From the NCBI GenBank assembly GCA_029960885.1, contig JASBVV010000066.1, positions 1 to 34,745 on the forward strand: a stretch of 34,745 bases of DNA, in the 5' to 3' direction. The notes below the pieces were generated by a model that was not told the DNA's origin, searched no databases, and worked only from the letters and a program-made list of their open reading frames with translations. Position numbers and translations under genes: made by a program. This document shows positions 1-7,623 of the stretch, in pieces. This DNA is from Kyrpidia sp. (GTDB lineage Bacteria > Bacillota > Bacilli > Kyrpidiales > Kyrpidiaceae). The stretch's first letter is position 1. Every line of letters begins with the position of its first letter.

Positions 1-36
1 TTATGCTGCGCTGCGGCGAGGAGGCGGAACGCGGAT

Positions 37-1053
37 ATGGACCGGTGCGGGGGTGACAGGGTGGAAGAGCGCGAAGACGGTGCGTGGGTGAGTTCGGGCG
101 GAGTGGAGCGGGCGGCCTGGTTTCCCCTGCCCGGGGTGCGGGTGGGGCACGCCCACGATTTGCGGGCGCGAACCGGATGTACGGTGATCCTCGCCCCGGA
201 GGGGGCGGTGGCCGGCGTGGATGTGCGCGGGTCCGCGCCGGGCACCCGGGAGACGGATTTGCTCGACCCGGTCAACCTCGTGCAGGAGGTGCACGGGGTG
301 CTGCTGGCCGGGGGCAGCGCCTTCGGCTTGGCGGCGGCGGACGGGGTGATGCGCTACCTGGAGGAGCGGGGGTACGGGCTGGATGTCGGGGTGGGGAGGG
401 TGCCGATTGTGCCCGGCGCCGTGTTGTTTGATCTGGCGGTGGGGGACGGGTCCCGCCGGCCGGATGCGGCGATGGGTTATGCGGCGTGCGAAACCGCCCG
501 GGAAGTGCCGGAGCGGGGCCGCGTCGGAGCGGGGGCCGGCGCCACGGTGGGGAAGGTGCTGGGGCACCCGCGCGCCATGGACGGGGGGCTTGGGACAGCC
601 GCCGTCCGCCTGCCCGGAGGTCTCATCGTGGGGGCGGTGGTGGCGGTGAACGCCGTGGGGCACGTGATGGATCCCGCCACCGGGGAGATTCTCGCCGGCC
701 CCCGGGGTGAGGACGGCCGGCCCCTGGACACCGTGGCGGTGTGGAGCGCGGGTCAGGGCCCCGGGGCGCTGCTGCCGGGGACGAACACCACCATTGGGGC
801 GGTGGTGACCAACGCCCGGTTGACCAAAGTCCAGGCCAACAAAGTGGCGGCCATGGCCCACGACGGCTTGGCCCGGGTGATCCGGCCGGCCCACACCATG
901 TACGATGGGGACACGCTGTTTGCCGTGGCCTCCGGCGGCGTGGCCGCACCTGTGGATCTGGTCGGGCTCTGGGCGGCTGAAATGGTCGCGGAGGCCGTCC
1001 TCGACGGTATTCGACAAGGAGCTACCGCCGGCGGGGCGGGCCAAGCCGATTGA
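37..1053 (+). CDS. P1 family peptidase (DmpA/L-aminopeptidase type)
   Basis: A 338-residue N-terminal-nucleophile hydrolase of the DmpA (MEROPS P1/S58) family. These enzymes cleave themselves into two chains, and the new N-terminal Ser or Thr attacks amide or N-terminal peptide bonds. The family core is clear: PGVRVGHAHD near residues 32-41, the glycine-rich LLAGGSAFGL at 89-98, GAGAGATVGK at 164-173, and the processing site NTTIGAVVTNA at 250-260. Cleavage after Asn250 would expose Thr251 as nucleophile, as in family members with Thr instead of the Ser of DmpA. A GAGGAGG box at 18-24 lies about 12 bases before the ATG, rather far. In-frame GTG codons at 61 and 88 are alternatives, since the first 25 residues look poorly conserved. 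No signal peptide is seen, so it is probably cytoplasmic. The physiological substrate cannot be told from sequence. Confidence 0.9.
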   Translation: MDRCGGDRVEEREDGAWVSSGGVERAAWFPLPGVRVGHAHDLRARTGCTVILAPEGAVAGVDVRGSAPGTRETDLLDPVNLVQEVHGVLLAGGSAFGLAAADGVMRYLEERGYGLDVGVGRVPIVPGAVLFDLAVGDGSRRPDAAMGYAACETAREVPERGRVGAGAGATVGKVLGHPRAMDGGLGTAAVRLPGGLIVGAVVAVNAVGHVMDPATGEILAGPRGEDGRPLDTVAVWSAGQGPGALLPGTNTTIGAVVTNARLTKVQANKVAAMAHDGLARVIRPAHTMYDGDTLFAVASGGVAAPVDLVGLWAAEMVAEAVLDGIRQGATAGGAGQAD

Positions 1054-1143
1054 CGGCTTGGTCTCACGCCGCGCCGTCTCTCCCCCGGAGCGGATTTTTT
1101 TGCTTCGGCGGCCGCCGGACAGCAGGAAAATGTCAATCATTTG

Positions 1144-1160
1144 CTGAATAGTGTATTCAG
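1144..1160. promoter_or_regulatory. Perfect 7-bp inverted repeat, candidate operator
   Basis: CTGAATA-GTG-TATTCAG is a perfect 7+7 palindrome with a 3-base centre in the 156-base gap between the peptidase gene and the EAL gene. It is AT-rich against a GC-rich background. Its size and spacing suit a dimeric repressor of the TetR or GntR kind. It lies about 50 bases before the EAL start, where a promoter would be expected. The regulator is not known. Confidence 0.4.
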
Positions 1161-1209
1161 ACGCTCATCAACCGGCCGGGAATCTTGTCGAAAAGGACTG
1201 TTCGCGTGA

Positions 1210-1896
1210 ATGGACCCAGAACTCATTGCCCGATCGCAACACGTTTATCAGCCCATCGTTCATTTAGCCTCTGGGGAAACCATTGGATACGAAGCCTTGG
1301 TGCGGGGGCCGGACGATCTCGGTCTTCAGTCGCCTTTGCGCCTGTTTGAATGGGCGGAGGACCGGGGTTGTGCCGAAGAACTCGATGCCGCGCTTTTTCC
1401 CAAAGCTTTGCTCGGCGCCCCGCCGGGGAATGTGTTTATCAACGTCCGGGCGACAACCCTTCTTCGATACGGTGAACGGATCATCGAACACATTCGGGAC
1501 GCGGGCGGGCGAAAGATCACCGTCGAGGTGACGGAACGGGTGGCGGTCGGTGACATCGCCGACTTGGAGCGGGTGATCCGGGACGTTCACGCAACGGGGG
1601 CGCGGGTAGCCCTCGATGATGTGGGCAGTGGGTACGCCAGCTTGGAATGGCTGTTGCATATCCGTCCCGATGTGCTGAAGATGGACATGGTGTTCACCCG
1701 GGCGGCGGGAGACTGCACGTGGGCCGGAGAGATTATTCGCAGTCTGGCCGGGCTTTCGGCCACTGTGGGCGCCATGCTCGTGGCCGAAGGGATCGAAACC
1801 CGGGAGATGTGTGGAGCCGTGTCGAATCTGGGCGTACAATGGGGACAAGGGTATCTGTTCAGCCGGCCCGCACCCGCGTCGGCCTTTATCAGTTGA
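1210..1896 (+). CDS. EAL domain protein, probable c-di-GMP phosphodiesterase
   Basis: A stand-alone EAL domain of 228 residues with no sensor or GGDEF domain. EAL enzymes hydrolyse cyclic di-GMP to linear pGpG using two metal ions. The expected motifs occur in order: YEALVRG (about residues 27-33, the EAL signature), FINVRATTL with the metal-binding Asn, VEVTERV with the second Glu, LDDVGSGYASLEWL with the Asp pair, VLKMDM with the catalytic Lys, VAEGIETRE, and QWGQGYLFSRP with the final Gln. The metal and catalytic positions appear to be kept, so activity is likely. The ATG follows an AAAAGGA stretch about 12 bases upstream, a moderate ribosome binding site. It is probably monocistronic, with a palindrome upstream and a hairpin downstream. 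With flagellar genes at the far end of the window, a motility or biofilm switch is plausible but not shown. Confidence 0.92.
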   Translation: MDPELIARSQHVYQPIVHLASGETIGYEALVRGPDDLGLQSPLRLFEWAEDRGCAEELDAALFPKALLGAPPGNVFINVRATTLLRYGERIIEHIRDAGGRKITVEVTERVAVGDIADLERVIRDVHATGARVALDDVGSGYASLEWLLHIRPDVLKMDMVFTRAAGDCTWAGEIIRSLAGLSATVGAMLVAEGIETREMCGAVSNLGVQWGQGYLFSRPAPASAFIS

Positions 1897-1907
1897 TCAG
1901 AAAAAAT

Positions 1908-1948
1908 CGCGCCGCAAACCTCTTCCTTCAGGAAGAGGATAAGGCGCG
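1908..1948. other. Two-part hairpin after the EAL gene
   Basis: CGCGCC (1908-1913) pairs with GGCGCG (1943-1948), and inside it CCTCTTCCT (1919-1927) pairs with AGGAAGAGG (1930-1938). The run of six A just before it (1901-1906) would be a U tract after the hairpin only in a leftward transcript. It therefore looks like an intrinsic terminator for the minus strand, although both flanking genes run rightward. On + it may still act as an mRNA 3' end structure. Confidence 0.5.
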
Positions 1949-1951
1949 CCA

Positions 1952-1980
1952 TTCAGGCGTTCTCTGACTCCCGATATACT
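1952..1980 (+). promoter_or_regulatory. Possible sigma-A promoter of the permease gene
   Basis: TTCAGG (1952-1957), a 17-base spacer and TATACT (1975-1980). The -10 is good and the -35 is weak. It would give a leader of about 160 bases before the permease start. That leader holds a small hairpin, GCTCCC/GGGAGC at 2043-2058. Confidence 0.4.
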
Positions 1981-2148
1981 GCCGGATCATGCACAGAGGA
2001 GCGTGACAGTGGTTTGCGAATATACCGTTTTCCTCCTCCGATGCTCCCGAACGGGAGCCCGGGCGGGCGTTTGTCCGGGCGAATCGTGCGTCGGCGGTGG
2101 AGAACAATGGATCGAAACGGTACAAACTACAAGAGAAGGGTGGGCCGA

Positions 2149-3564
2149 ATGTTCAAAGGGGGACAGCGGGATATGCCTGAGCAACCGGAATTGGCCCGAG
2201 GGCTAAAAGAACGCCATCTTCAACTCATCGCTTTGGGCGGGGCCATTGGAGTCGGATTGTTTCTGGGGTCCGCCCGGGCGATCCACCTGGCGGGTCCTGC
2301 GCTGACCCTGTCGTATCTGGCGGGGGGACTCGTTATTTTTTTGATCATGCGGGCACTGGGCGAACTGGCCCTTTACAAACCCGTGGCCGGTTCGTTCAGC
2401 ACTTATGCGGAAGAATTCGTCGGCCCCTGGGCGGGGTTTGTCACCGGTTGGACGTACTGGTTCATGTGGATCACCACGGCCATGGCCGAAATCACCGCCG
2501 TGGGGGTCTATGTCCGCTACTGGTTTCCGGCGGTTCCCCAATGGGTGCCGGCTCTGATTGCGTTGGTGCTCATGTATCTGGTGAATCTGATCGCCGTGGG
2601 CGCCTACGGCGAATTTGAATTTTGGTTCGCCATCATCAAAGTCGTCACCATTGTCGCCATGATCGTGGTCGGGCTGTCCATCATCCTGTTCGGCGCGGGA
2701 AACAACGGGGCTCCGGTGGGTTTCTCGAATTTGTGGACCCACGGCGGATTTTTCCCCACCGGCATCGTCGGCGCATTGCTGGCTTTACAGATGGTGATGT
2801 TTGCGTACAACGGCGTTGAATTGATCGGGGTGACGGCGGGCGAAGCCCGGGACCCGGCCAAGACCCTGCCGGCGGCGACCAACAAGGTCATCTGGCGGAT
2901 TCTCATTTTCTACGTGGGAGCCCTGCTGATCATTATGAGTCTGTATCCGTGGAATGAGTTGGACGCCAAGAACAGTCCGTTTGTGCTGACGTTCCAGCGG
3001 ATCGGGTTTCCGGCCGCCGCGGACGCGATCAATTTTGTGGTTCTCACCGCGGCGCTGTCGTCGTGCAACAGCGGGGTGTTCGGCACCGGGCGAATGCTCT
3101 ATTCCCTGGCCCAGCATCGGCAGGCCCCGGGATTTTTGCAGCGGCTGAACGGGCGGCGGGTGCCCGCGGCGGCGGTCACGGCCTCGGCGGCCGTGATGCT
3201 GGTGGGGGTGGCGTTGAATGATGTGGTCCCCGAACGGGTGTTCACCTATGTGACGAGTCTCGGCGCCGAAGCGGCGATCTGGACCTGGGGGATGATCCTG
3301 GTTGCGCATATGGGCTATCGAAAGCGGGTGGCCGCCGGGGACGTGGAGGGAATTGCATACCGCATGCCCGGCTCGCCCGTCACCAACTGGATCGGCCTGG
3401 CTTTCCTGGCCTTCGTCGTGATCTTGCTCCTGTTTGATCCGGATACCCGGGTGGCCTTGTACGTGGCTTTGGGTTGGTTTGCCCTGCTGGCGATTGCGTA
3501 CCGGTTTGCGCGGCGGGGCGTCGGATCTCCGGCGCAGGGCTCCGGGCGGCCGGCCGGCCGCTGA
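2149..3564 (+). CDS. Amino acid permease, APC superfamily (AAT type)
   Basis: An integral membrane amino acid transporter of the amino acid/polyamine/organocation superfamily. It probably has twelve helices and runs as a proton symporter. The hallmark start ARGLKERHLQLIALGGAIGVG followed by LFLGSARAIHLAGPAL marks the first unwound helix that binds the amino group. GVTAGEARDPAKTLPAATNKV and LYPWNELDAKNSPF are typical of the AAT family (proline, GABA, aromatic and basic amino acid permeases). The substrate cannot be assigned. ATG 2149 has AGAAGGG 8 bases upstream. ATG 2173 (AAAGGGGG about 10 bases upstream) is the alternative and gives the N-terminus closer to the family. The reading frame is open back to TTG 2014 but that part is not conserved. 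About 471 residues, a normal length. A separate promoter follows, so it is probably transcribed alone. Confidence 0.93.
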   Translation: MFKGGQRDMPEQPELARGLKERHLQLIALGGAIGVGLFLGSARAIHLAGPALTLSYLAGGLVIFLIMRALGELALYKPVAGSFSTYAEEFVGPWAGFVTGWTYWFMWITTAMAEITAVGVYVRYWFPAVPQWVPALIALVLMYLVNLIAVGAYGEFEFWFAIIKVVTIVAMIVVGLSIILFGAGNNGAPVGFSNLWTHGGFFPTGIVGALLALQMVMFAYNGVELIGVTAGEARDPAKTLPAATNKVIWRILIFYVGALLIIMSLYPWNELDAKNSPFVLTFQRIGFPAAADAINFVVLTAALSSCNSGVFGTGRMLYSLAQHRQAPGFLQRLNGRRVPAAAVTASAAVMLVGVALNDVVPERVFTYVTSLGAEAAIWTWGMILVAHMGYRKRVAAGDVEGIAYRMPGSPVTNWIGLAFLAFVVILLLFDPDTRVALYVALGWFALLAIAYRFARRGVGSPAQGSGRPAGR

Positions 3565-3593
3565 GGCATGGGTTGCCGGCAACATGCGCACTA

Positions 3594-3622
3594 TTGACAA
3601 GGTGTCTCCGAACGAGAATAAT
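3594..3622 (+). promoter_or_regulatory. Sigma-A promoter of the first LCP gene
   Basis: A perfect TTGACA (3594-3599), a 17-base spacer and AATAAT (3617-3622, five of six to consensus), 72 bases before the LCP start. One of the two best promoter matches in the window, so this gene is likely to be well transcribed. Confidence 0.75.
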
Positions 3623-3693
3623 AGACGAGAATCGGGCATGAACGTTGAGCGAGTCTGTGAAGGTGAGGAAACCCTCGCGAGGAGGCACGAGAT

Positions 3694-5043
3694 TTGGCGA
3701 AACGGAAACGCTGGCTGTGGATCGGCGCAGCGGTGCTTCTCGTCGTCGTTCTGGGGATGGGCGGGTATTACGCGTGGTCGATCCGGCATTTTGTGAACGC
3801 CATTCACGACGGAACGGCGGGGAATTTACCTCCGTGGACAGGGACGGAGCGGGTGAACATTCTCATGATGGGCGTGGACAATCGCAACCATGATCCCCAT
3901 CCCCGCTCGGATACCATGGTGTTGGTCAGTGTGGACCCGCAGACCAAGACGGCTCAGATGTTTTCGATCATGCGGGATACGTGGTACCGGATTCCCGGGC
4001 ACGGATATGAGAAGATCAATGCCGGCTATGCTTTCGGCGGACCGGAGTTGGCTGTCCGGACAGTGGAAGATTTTCTTCAGATTCCCATTCATTATTATGT
4101 GGTGACCGATTTCGTCGGCTTTGAAAAATTGGTGGATGCCGTGGGCGGCGTGGATTTGAATGTGGAAAAGCCGATGGATTACGTGGACGACGGCGTTTAC
4201 GACATTCATCTCAAGGCCGGATTTCAGCACTTGGACGGCCAACATGCGCTGATGTATGTCCGGTTTCGGCACGACGCTCTGGCCGACTTCGCCCGGACCC
4301 AGCGCCAGCGGGAGTTTCTGCTGGCCGTGGCCGACCGGCTGAAATCTCCGGCCTCCTTGGCCAGGCTGCCGACGATTCTCCAGCAGGTGGAGCCCTATGT
4401 TCAGACGAACATGACGCTTGGCGACATGATCCGGTTGGCCGGGCTCATGCGCGGCGTGGATGTGAGCGGGGTGCAGACGGCCCAGATTCCGCAGAATCAG
4501 GACCTGTTGTCCGAAGATGTGGACGGCCAGGCGGTACTGATCCCCCACGTCACGGCCTGTCGGCAGTCGGTTCACCGGATGCTGGGCATGGCCGACGCGG
4601 ACACCGTGACGGCGTCGGCGGCGGACGATTACTACTGGAACCTGTATAAAAACGGCGGGCCGACTCCCCCCTCGACGCGGCGGGTGGTGGCGGCGGAACC
4701 GGCCAAACCGACCCCCGCGCCCGCATCTGAGCCGTCCCCGACCCAACCGGAGAAGGCGGCGGAAGCGAATTCAGGGGGGAATTCCGGGATGGATGCATCG
4801 AAAAACAAGCCGGCACATTCCGGACCCGGACCGGCGGAGGAAAAAGGCGGGGGGAGCGGATCCGGTCAAGGAGAATGGGGGAAAGGACAGAATCCCGGGT
4901 CGGCGAACCCGGGCGGCGGCTCCGGATCCGGGGGATCGGGAGGGGTCTCGGGCGGCGGGTTTCCCGCGCCCGCGCAGAGTCAACCGGAAACCAAGCCTTT
5001 GCAGCCGGCCGAGCTGGGTTCGCCCCGTTCCAGCAGTTCCTGA
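3694..5043 (+). CDS. LytR-CpsA-Psr (LCP) family cell wall ligase
   Basis: LCP proteins move undecaprenyl-linked glycopolymers such as teichoic acids or secondary wall polysaccharides onto peptidoglycan at the outer membrane face. The start is TTG 3694, supported by GGAGG 8 bases upstream. A short basic N-terminus and one membrane segment (about residues 6-27) come first, then the LCP domain (about 50-240): NILMMGVDNR, RSDTMVLVSVDP, FSIMRDTWYRI, EKINAGYAFGG, VGGVDLNV, and the Arg-rich YVRFRHDALADFARTQRQRE. These carry the Asp and Arg residues that bind pyrophosphate. A C-terminal part around 240-318 is followed by about 130 residues rich in Pro, Gly, Ser and Glu, low in complexity and probably disordered and wall-spanning. 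A second LCP protein without such a tail is encoded at 21385-22446. Strong promoter upstream; no operon partner. Confidence 0.93.
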   Translation: MAKRKRWLWIGAAVLLVVVLGMGGYYAWSIRHFVNAIHDGTAGNLPPWTGTERVNILMMGVDNRNHDPHPRSDTMVLVSVDPQTKTAQMFSIMRDTWYRIPGHGYEKINAGYAFGGPELAVRTVEDFLQIPIHYYVVTDFVGFEKLVDAVGGVDLNVEKPMDYVDDGVYDIHLKAGFQHLDGQHALMYVRFRHDALADFARTQRQREFLLAVADRLKSPASLARLPTILQQVEPYVQTNMTLGDMIRLAGLMRGVDVSGVQTAQIPQNQDLLSEDVDGQAVLIPHVTACRQSVHRMLGMADADTVTASAADDYYWNLYKNGGPTPPSTRRVVAAEPAKPTPAPASEPSPTQPEKAAEANSGGNSGMDASKNKPAHSGPGPAEEKGGGSGSGQGEWGKGQNPGSANPGGGSGSGGSGGVSGGGFPAPAQSQPETKPLQPAELGSPRSSSS

Positions 5044-5197
5044 TGCCTTCATGAGCGGGGGAGTCACCCGCCAACTTGGGAGGCCGGAGAGGCAAGTCAT
5101 CTTTTCGCAGGGCGAGGCGGAGTTCGCTGCAGCGGGAGCGCAAGGCGGTACGGCTGTACGGTTCGAATGCGTGTATATGGTTCGAGGATGGATCGCC

Positions 5198-5234
5198 CAA
5201 TGGCGGGTTCCGGCGTAGTGCCGGCCCGCCATTG
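5198..5234 (+). terminator. Strong hairpin downstream of the first LCP gene
   Basis: CAATGGCGGG (5198-5207) pairs with CCCGCCATTG (5225-5234), and inside it CCGGC pairs with GCCGG around a 5-base loop. Only TTTG follows, so the U tract is weak. The 370-base gap 5044-5413 otherwise shows a second inverted repeat, CCGCGGG/CCCGCGG (5275-5301), and a TACAAT -10-like hexamer at 5335-5340 that could drive the panE relic and alr. I see no other gene in it. Confidence 0.55.
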
Positions 5235-5413
5235 TTTGCCTCAGTGACGATGGGACCATCGAGTGTCTGGGTGACCGCGGGCGGAGTAGACACACCCGCG
5301 GCGGAACCGCCATGCACCGCCGCGTCCGATGAGGTACAATAAGCCGTGAAGCGCCGGATGAGGAAACGCGGAAAGAGCCGGGTGAGACTGTGCGACAGCG
5401 GGGAGGGGTTGCA

Positions 5414-5527
5414 GTGAGATTTGCGGTGATCGGGGCCGGAGCGGTGGGAGGGTATTTTGGCGGGCGTCTGGCCCGGGGTGTACGGTCTGCTCGTCGGCGC
5501 GGCGGCGAGCAGGCGGGCGAGAGGTGA
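5414..5527 (+). pseudogene. Relic of 2-dehydropantoate 2-reductase (panE), N-terminus only
   Basis: A GTG start with an excellent ribosome binding site (GGGGAGGGG, about 4-5 bases upstream) opens a 37-codon frame. Its first 20 or so residues, VRFAVIGAGAVGGYFGGRLA, are the N-terminal Rossmann strand and glycine loop (GxGxxG) of ketopantoate reductase, the NADPH-dependent enzyme of pantothenate synthesis. After that the homology stops: about 16 Arg- and Gly-rich residues follow, then TGA at 5525. The rest of the usual 300-residue enzyme is absent. The alanine racemase gene starts 6 bases after the stop, and its ribosome binding site lies inside the relic. This looks like a large internal or 3' deletion. 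Translation of the stub may still feed ribosomes to alr. Confidence 0.75.
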
Positions 5528-5533
5528 TCGCCG

Positions 5534-6661
5534 ATGACCGAACATCCCGGCGGGCCGTTGATCCTGGCGGAAGTCAGCCTGTCCGCCGTTCGCCGCAACG
5601 TGCGGGTGTTTCGCGAACGAGCGGGGGACGCCCGGGTGATGGCCGTGGTCAAAGCGGACGGGTACGGTCACGGCGCGGTGCCGGTGGCCCGGGCCGCTCT
5701 GGAAGCCGGTGCCGAGTGGCTGGGGGTCGCACGGGTGGAAGAAGGGTTGGCGCTGCGGGAGGCGGGCATACGGGCGCCGATCCTGATCCTCGGGTCGATC
5801 GGCCCCGAGGGCGCCCTCCAGGCGGTGGCCGGAGACTTGGATTTGACGGTGTTCGAGCCTTCCCACATTCCGCCCTTGGTCGCCGCCGCCCGGGAACTGG
5901 GCAAACGGGCTCGGGTGCACGTCAAGGTGGATACCGGGATGGGTCGGATCGGATGGCGGGATTTCGACGAGGCGGCCAGGTGGATGAACGGCCTTCGGGA
6001 GTTGCCCGAGGTGGAGATCCGGGGCACCTTCACCCATTTTGCGGCGGCGGATGCCGAAGATCTCGCTCACGCGCAGGAGCAGTACCGGCAGTTTGACCGG
6101 TGGGTGCGGGATCTCACCGCCCAAGGCCTGCGCCCGCCCTATGTCCACGCGGCCAACACGTCGGCGGTGGTGAGCTTGCCGGAAGCCCGGTACGACATGG
6201 TGCGGGTGGGCATCGGGTTGTACGGCTATTTGCCCAATCCCGGGTGGAACGGCCGGATTGCCGCGCGGCCGGCCCTGCGGTGGACCGCCCGGTTAATGCA
6301 CGTGAAATGGGTGAATCCCGGAGCCACGATCAGTTATGGATGCGCGTACAGGGCTCCCGATCGGCGCCGGATCGGCACGGTGGCCGCCGGGTACGCGGAC
6401 GGCTTGCGTCGCGGTTTATCGAATGTGGGGTACATGTTGGTGCGCGGTAAACGGGCTCCCATTGTCGGCCGGGTCTGCATGGATCAAACCATGATCGATC
6501 TGACCGGAGTTCCCGAGGCGACGCCGGGAGATTCGGTGGTCCTCCTGGGGGAAGACGGCGGAGAACGCTGCACCGCGGACGACCACGCGCGGTGGACCGG
6601 CACGATCTCTTATGAAATCCTTTGCGGCATTGCGAAACGGGTCCCGCGAATCTATGTCTGA
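5534..6661 (+). CDS. alr: Alanine racemase
   Basis: A PLP-dependent enzyme that makes D-alanine for peptidoglycan; also relevant to spores, where D-alanine inhibits germination. 375 residues, the normal length. The N-terminal TIM barrel holds the PLP lysine, Lys40, in VMAVVKADGYGHGA. HVKVDTGMGRIG (129-140), HAANTSA (205-211) and RVGIGLYGY (224-232) are family motifs. The C-terminal beta domain carries the second catalytic residue, Tyr268, in ISYGCAY, then TVAAGYADGLRR and VGRVCMDQTMIDL. GAGGTGATC before the ATG matches the 16S rRNA 3' end nearly perfectly. The gene follows the panE stub by 6 bases. The mazEF-type ndoAI-ndoA pair that follows alr in Bacillus is not present here; the next 540 bases hold no gene. 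Confidence 0.97.
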   Translation: MTEHPGGPLILAEVSLSAVRRNVRVFRERAGDARVMAVVKADGYGHGAVPVARAALEAGAEWLGVARVEEGLALREAGIRAPILILGSIGPEGALQAVAGDLDLTVFEPSHIPPLVAAARELGKRARVHVKVDTGMGRIGWRDFDEAARWMNGLRELPEVEIRGTFTHFAAADAEDLAHAQEQYRQFDRWVRDLTAQGLRPPYVHAANTSAVVSLPEARYDMVRVGIGLYGYLPNPGWNGRIAARPALRWTARLMHVKWVNPGATISYGCAYRAPDRRRIGTVAAGYADGLRRGLSNVGYMLVRGKRAPIVGRVCMDQTMIDLTGVPEATPGDSVVLLGEDGGERCTADDHARWTGTISYEILCGIAKRVPRIYV

Positions 6662-7199
6662 ACGCGGCGCCATCTCATCGACGCCGGACCCTTCCGCCAA
6701 GAGCCGCGGCGCGTTCGGGCGCTCGGCAGAGGTCGCCCGGGTGCACGTCCGGGCGCAGATCACGATAAAAAAAGCGGTTCACCGAGATGCGATGCTCCGG
6801 CGTCCGCTCGATGACTTCACGCTTCCCTGAACCGTTTCGACCCGGGACTTTAACGTTCCGATGCTGTGGCCCTCTCCTTTAAAGGAGTGTTCGGTCGACG
6901 CCCGCTGACCCGACACCGCCTGAACCTTTGATCCCCGGCCGCCCTGGGGCGACCCGCCTACATCAGGCATATGTATCGAAGGAATTCGGAGCGCGCGGAG
7001 GATGGGCGGAGCGCGTGATAGGTTTTGAGACCGACTGGAAGGGTCGACGACCTTCCGGTTTCACGCCGGTCCGGTGTCCATCGCGGCACCCCGGTGCCTC
7101 GGTCGATCCGAATCGGTGGGGTTCGACCTCCCGACCGGATCATGGCCGTTATGGTCGATATAAGTCATATGTTCCAGGACCCGGGTGCCAATGTTCGCC
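6662..7199. other. Gene-free, hairpin-rich stretch
   Basis: No reading frame here has both a plausible start and a recognisable product. The stretch contains a stem GCCCGG/CCGGGC (6735-6754) that may end the alr transcript without a U tract, and a 14-base perfect palindrome CTCCTTTAAAGGAG (6874-6887). The second half is dense in inverted repeats and is listed separately as a candidate structured RNA. At 538 bases it is the longest gap in an otherwise tightly packed window. Confidence 0.6.
7030..7139 (+). ncRNA. Candidate structured RNA, unknown class
   Basis: Stacked inverted repeats fold into a compact plan. GGAAGG/CCTTCC forms a hairpin (7037-7056). TCCGGT (7070-7075) pairs with ACCGGA (7134-7139) to close a junction. 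Inside it sit GGCACC/GGTGCC (7085-7098) and GGTCGA/TCGACC (7101-7128). The strand is uncertain because the fold is similar in both directions. It does not match the signature sequences I know for tmRNA, SRP RNA, 6S RNA, RNase P RNA, T-box or common riboswitches. No promoter or terminator can be placed with certainty. GC-rich DNA forms chance stems easily, so this is a lead and not a firm call. Confidence 0.25.
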
Positions 7200-7382
7200 T
7201 CACATCGCGCTGTACCGCCGATTGTGTTCCTGAAGGCGTATTCGTTGAACGATGGTCACCAGACGGTCGAGTTGTTGACTTTTTCGCACCATCTGTGGGT
7301 CCGTGAGACGTCCGTTACACCGCCCGAACAACTGGACCAATTCTGCCTGAAGCTGGCTGATCTGGTCCATCAGCGCTAACAT
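7200..7382 (-). CDS. Spo0E-like aspartyl-phosphate phosphatase
   Basis: A 60-residue, two-helix protein with the family signature SQQLDRLV (residues 35-42; Bacillus members have SQELDxLI). Spo0E family members remove phosphate from the sporulation regulator Spo0A~P and so hold back entry into sporulation. The first helix is about 4-20 and the second about 30-50, with a short Gly/Arg turn between them. That layout is the usual one for this tiny family. GGGAGG lies about 8 bases before the ATG on the minus strand. A TATAAT-like -10 (+ strand positions 7466-7471) is a possible promoter but no good -35 goes with it. Near 7534-7543 there is a partial Spo0A box (TTTGTCGAG on minus), suggestive of control by its own target. 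Single gene, divergent from the small SH3-like gene. Confidence 0.75.
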   Translation of the reverse strand: MLALMDQISQLQAELVQLFGRCNGRLTDPQMVRKSQQLDRLVTIVQRIRLQEHNRRYSAM

Positions 7383-7558
7383 GGCATATCCCTCCCATAT
7401 CCCGCATGTCGCCGAGATGCGCCACTTAAGTGGTACAAACCCCTAAACCCCATGCACACGCAGGTATTATACAACGGTTTCAGGCACGAGGCTATATATT
7501 GAAATATACAGATTTTCGACCCCTTCTGACCGGTCTCGACAAAATTTGATGATCCCGC

Positions 7559-7588
7559 GCATATTTCGAGTGCCGGAGGCGCATACCT
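7559..7588 (+). promoter_or_regulatory. Candidate sigma-G/sigma-F forespore promoter
   Basis: GCATA (7559-7563), exactly 18 bases, then CATACCT (7582-7588). The sigma-G consensus is GHATR-N18-CATNHTA, so the -35 is perfect and the -10 is five of seven. It sits 36 bases before the small gene at 7624. The SASP gene at 26541 has the same GCATA-18 layout. Confidence 0.45.
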
Positions 7589-7623
7589 GATGTCGGGACC
7601 AGAACCAATGGGGGCGAAAAAAG

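Noticed and set aside
1-1140. A 379-codon minus-strand open frame opposite the P1 peptidase
   Set aside because: High GC keeps antisense frames open. The product is Pro/Arg/His-rich without motifs, while the plus strand encodes a clear peptidase.
2003-2206. A 67-codon frame starting GTG just before the permease
   Set aside because: The purine box is only 2 bases from the GTG, the product is unrecognisable, and it overlaps the permease start in another frame.
6735-6754. Terminator of alr
   Set aside because: The stem is only 6 bp with no T run after it; noted but not called as a terminator.
7069-7140. T-loop-like GGGGTTCGACC in the gene-free region, suggestive of a tRNA or tmRNA end
   Set aside because: A partial acceptor-like pairing exists (TCCGGT/ACCGGA) but there is no proper anticodon arm, no CCA end and no tmRNA tag sequence. 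Kept only as part of a generic structured-RNA candidate.
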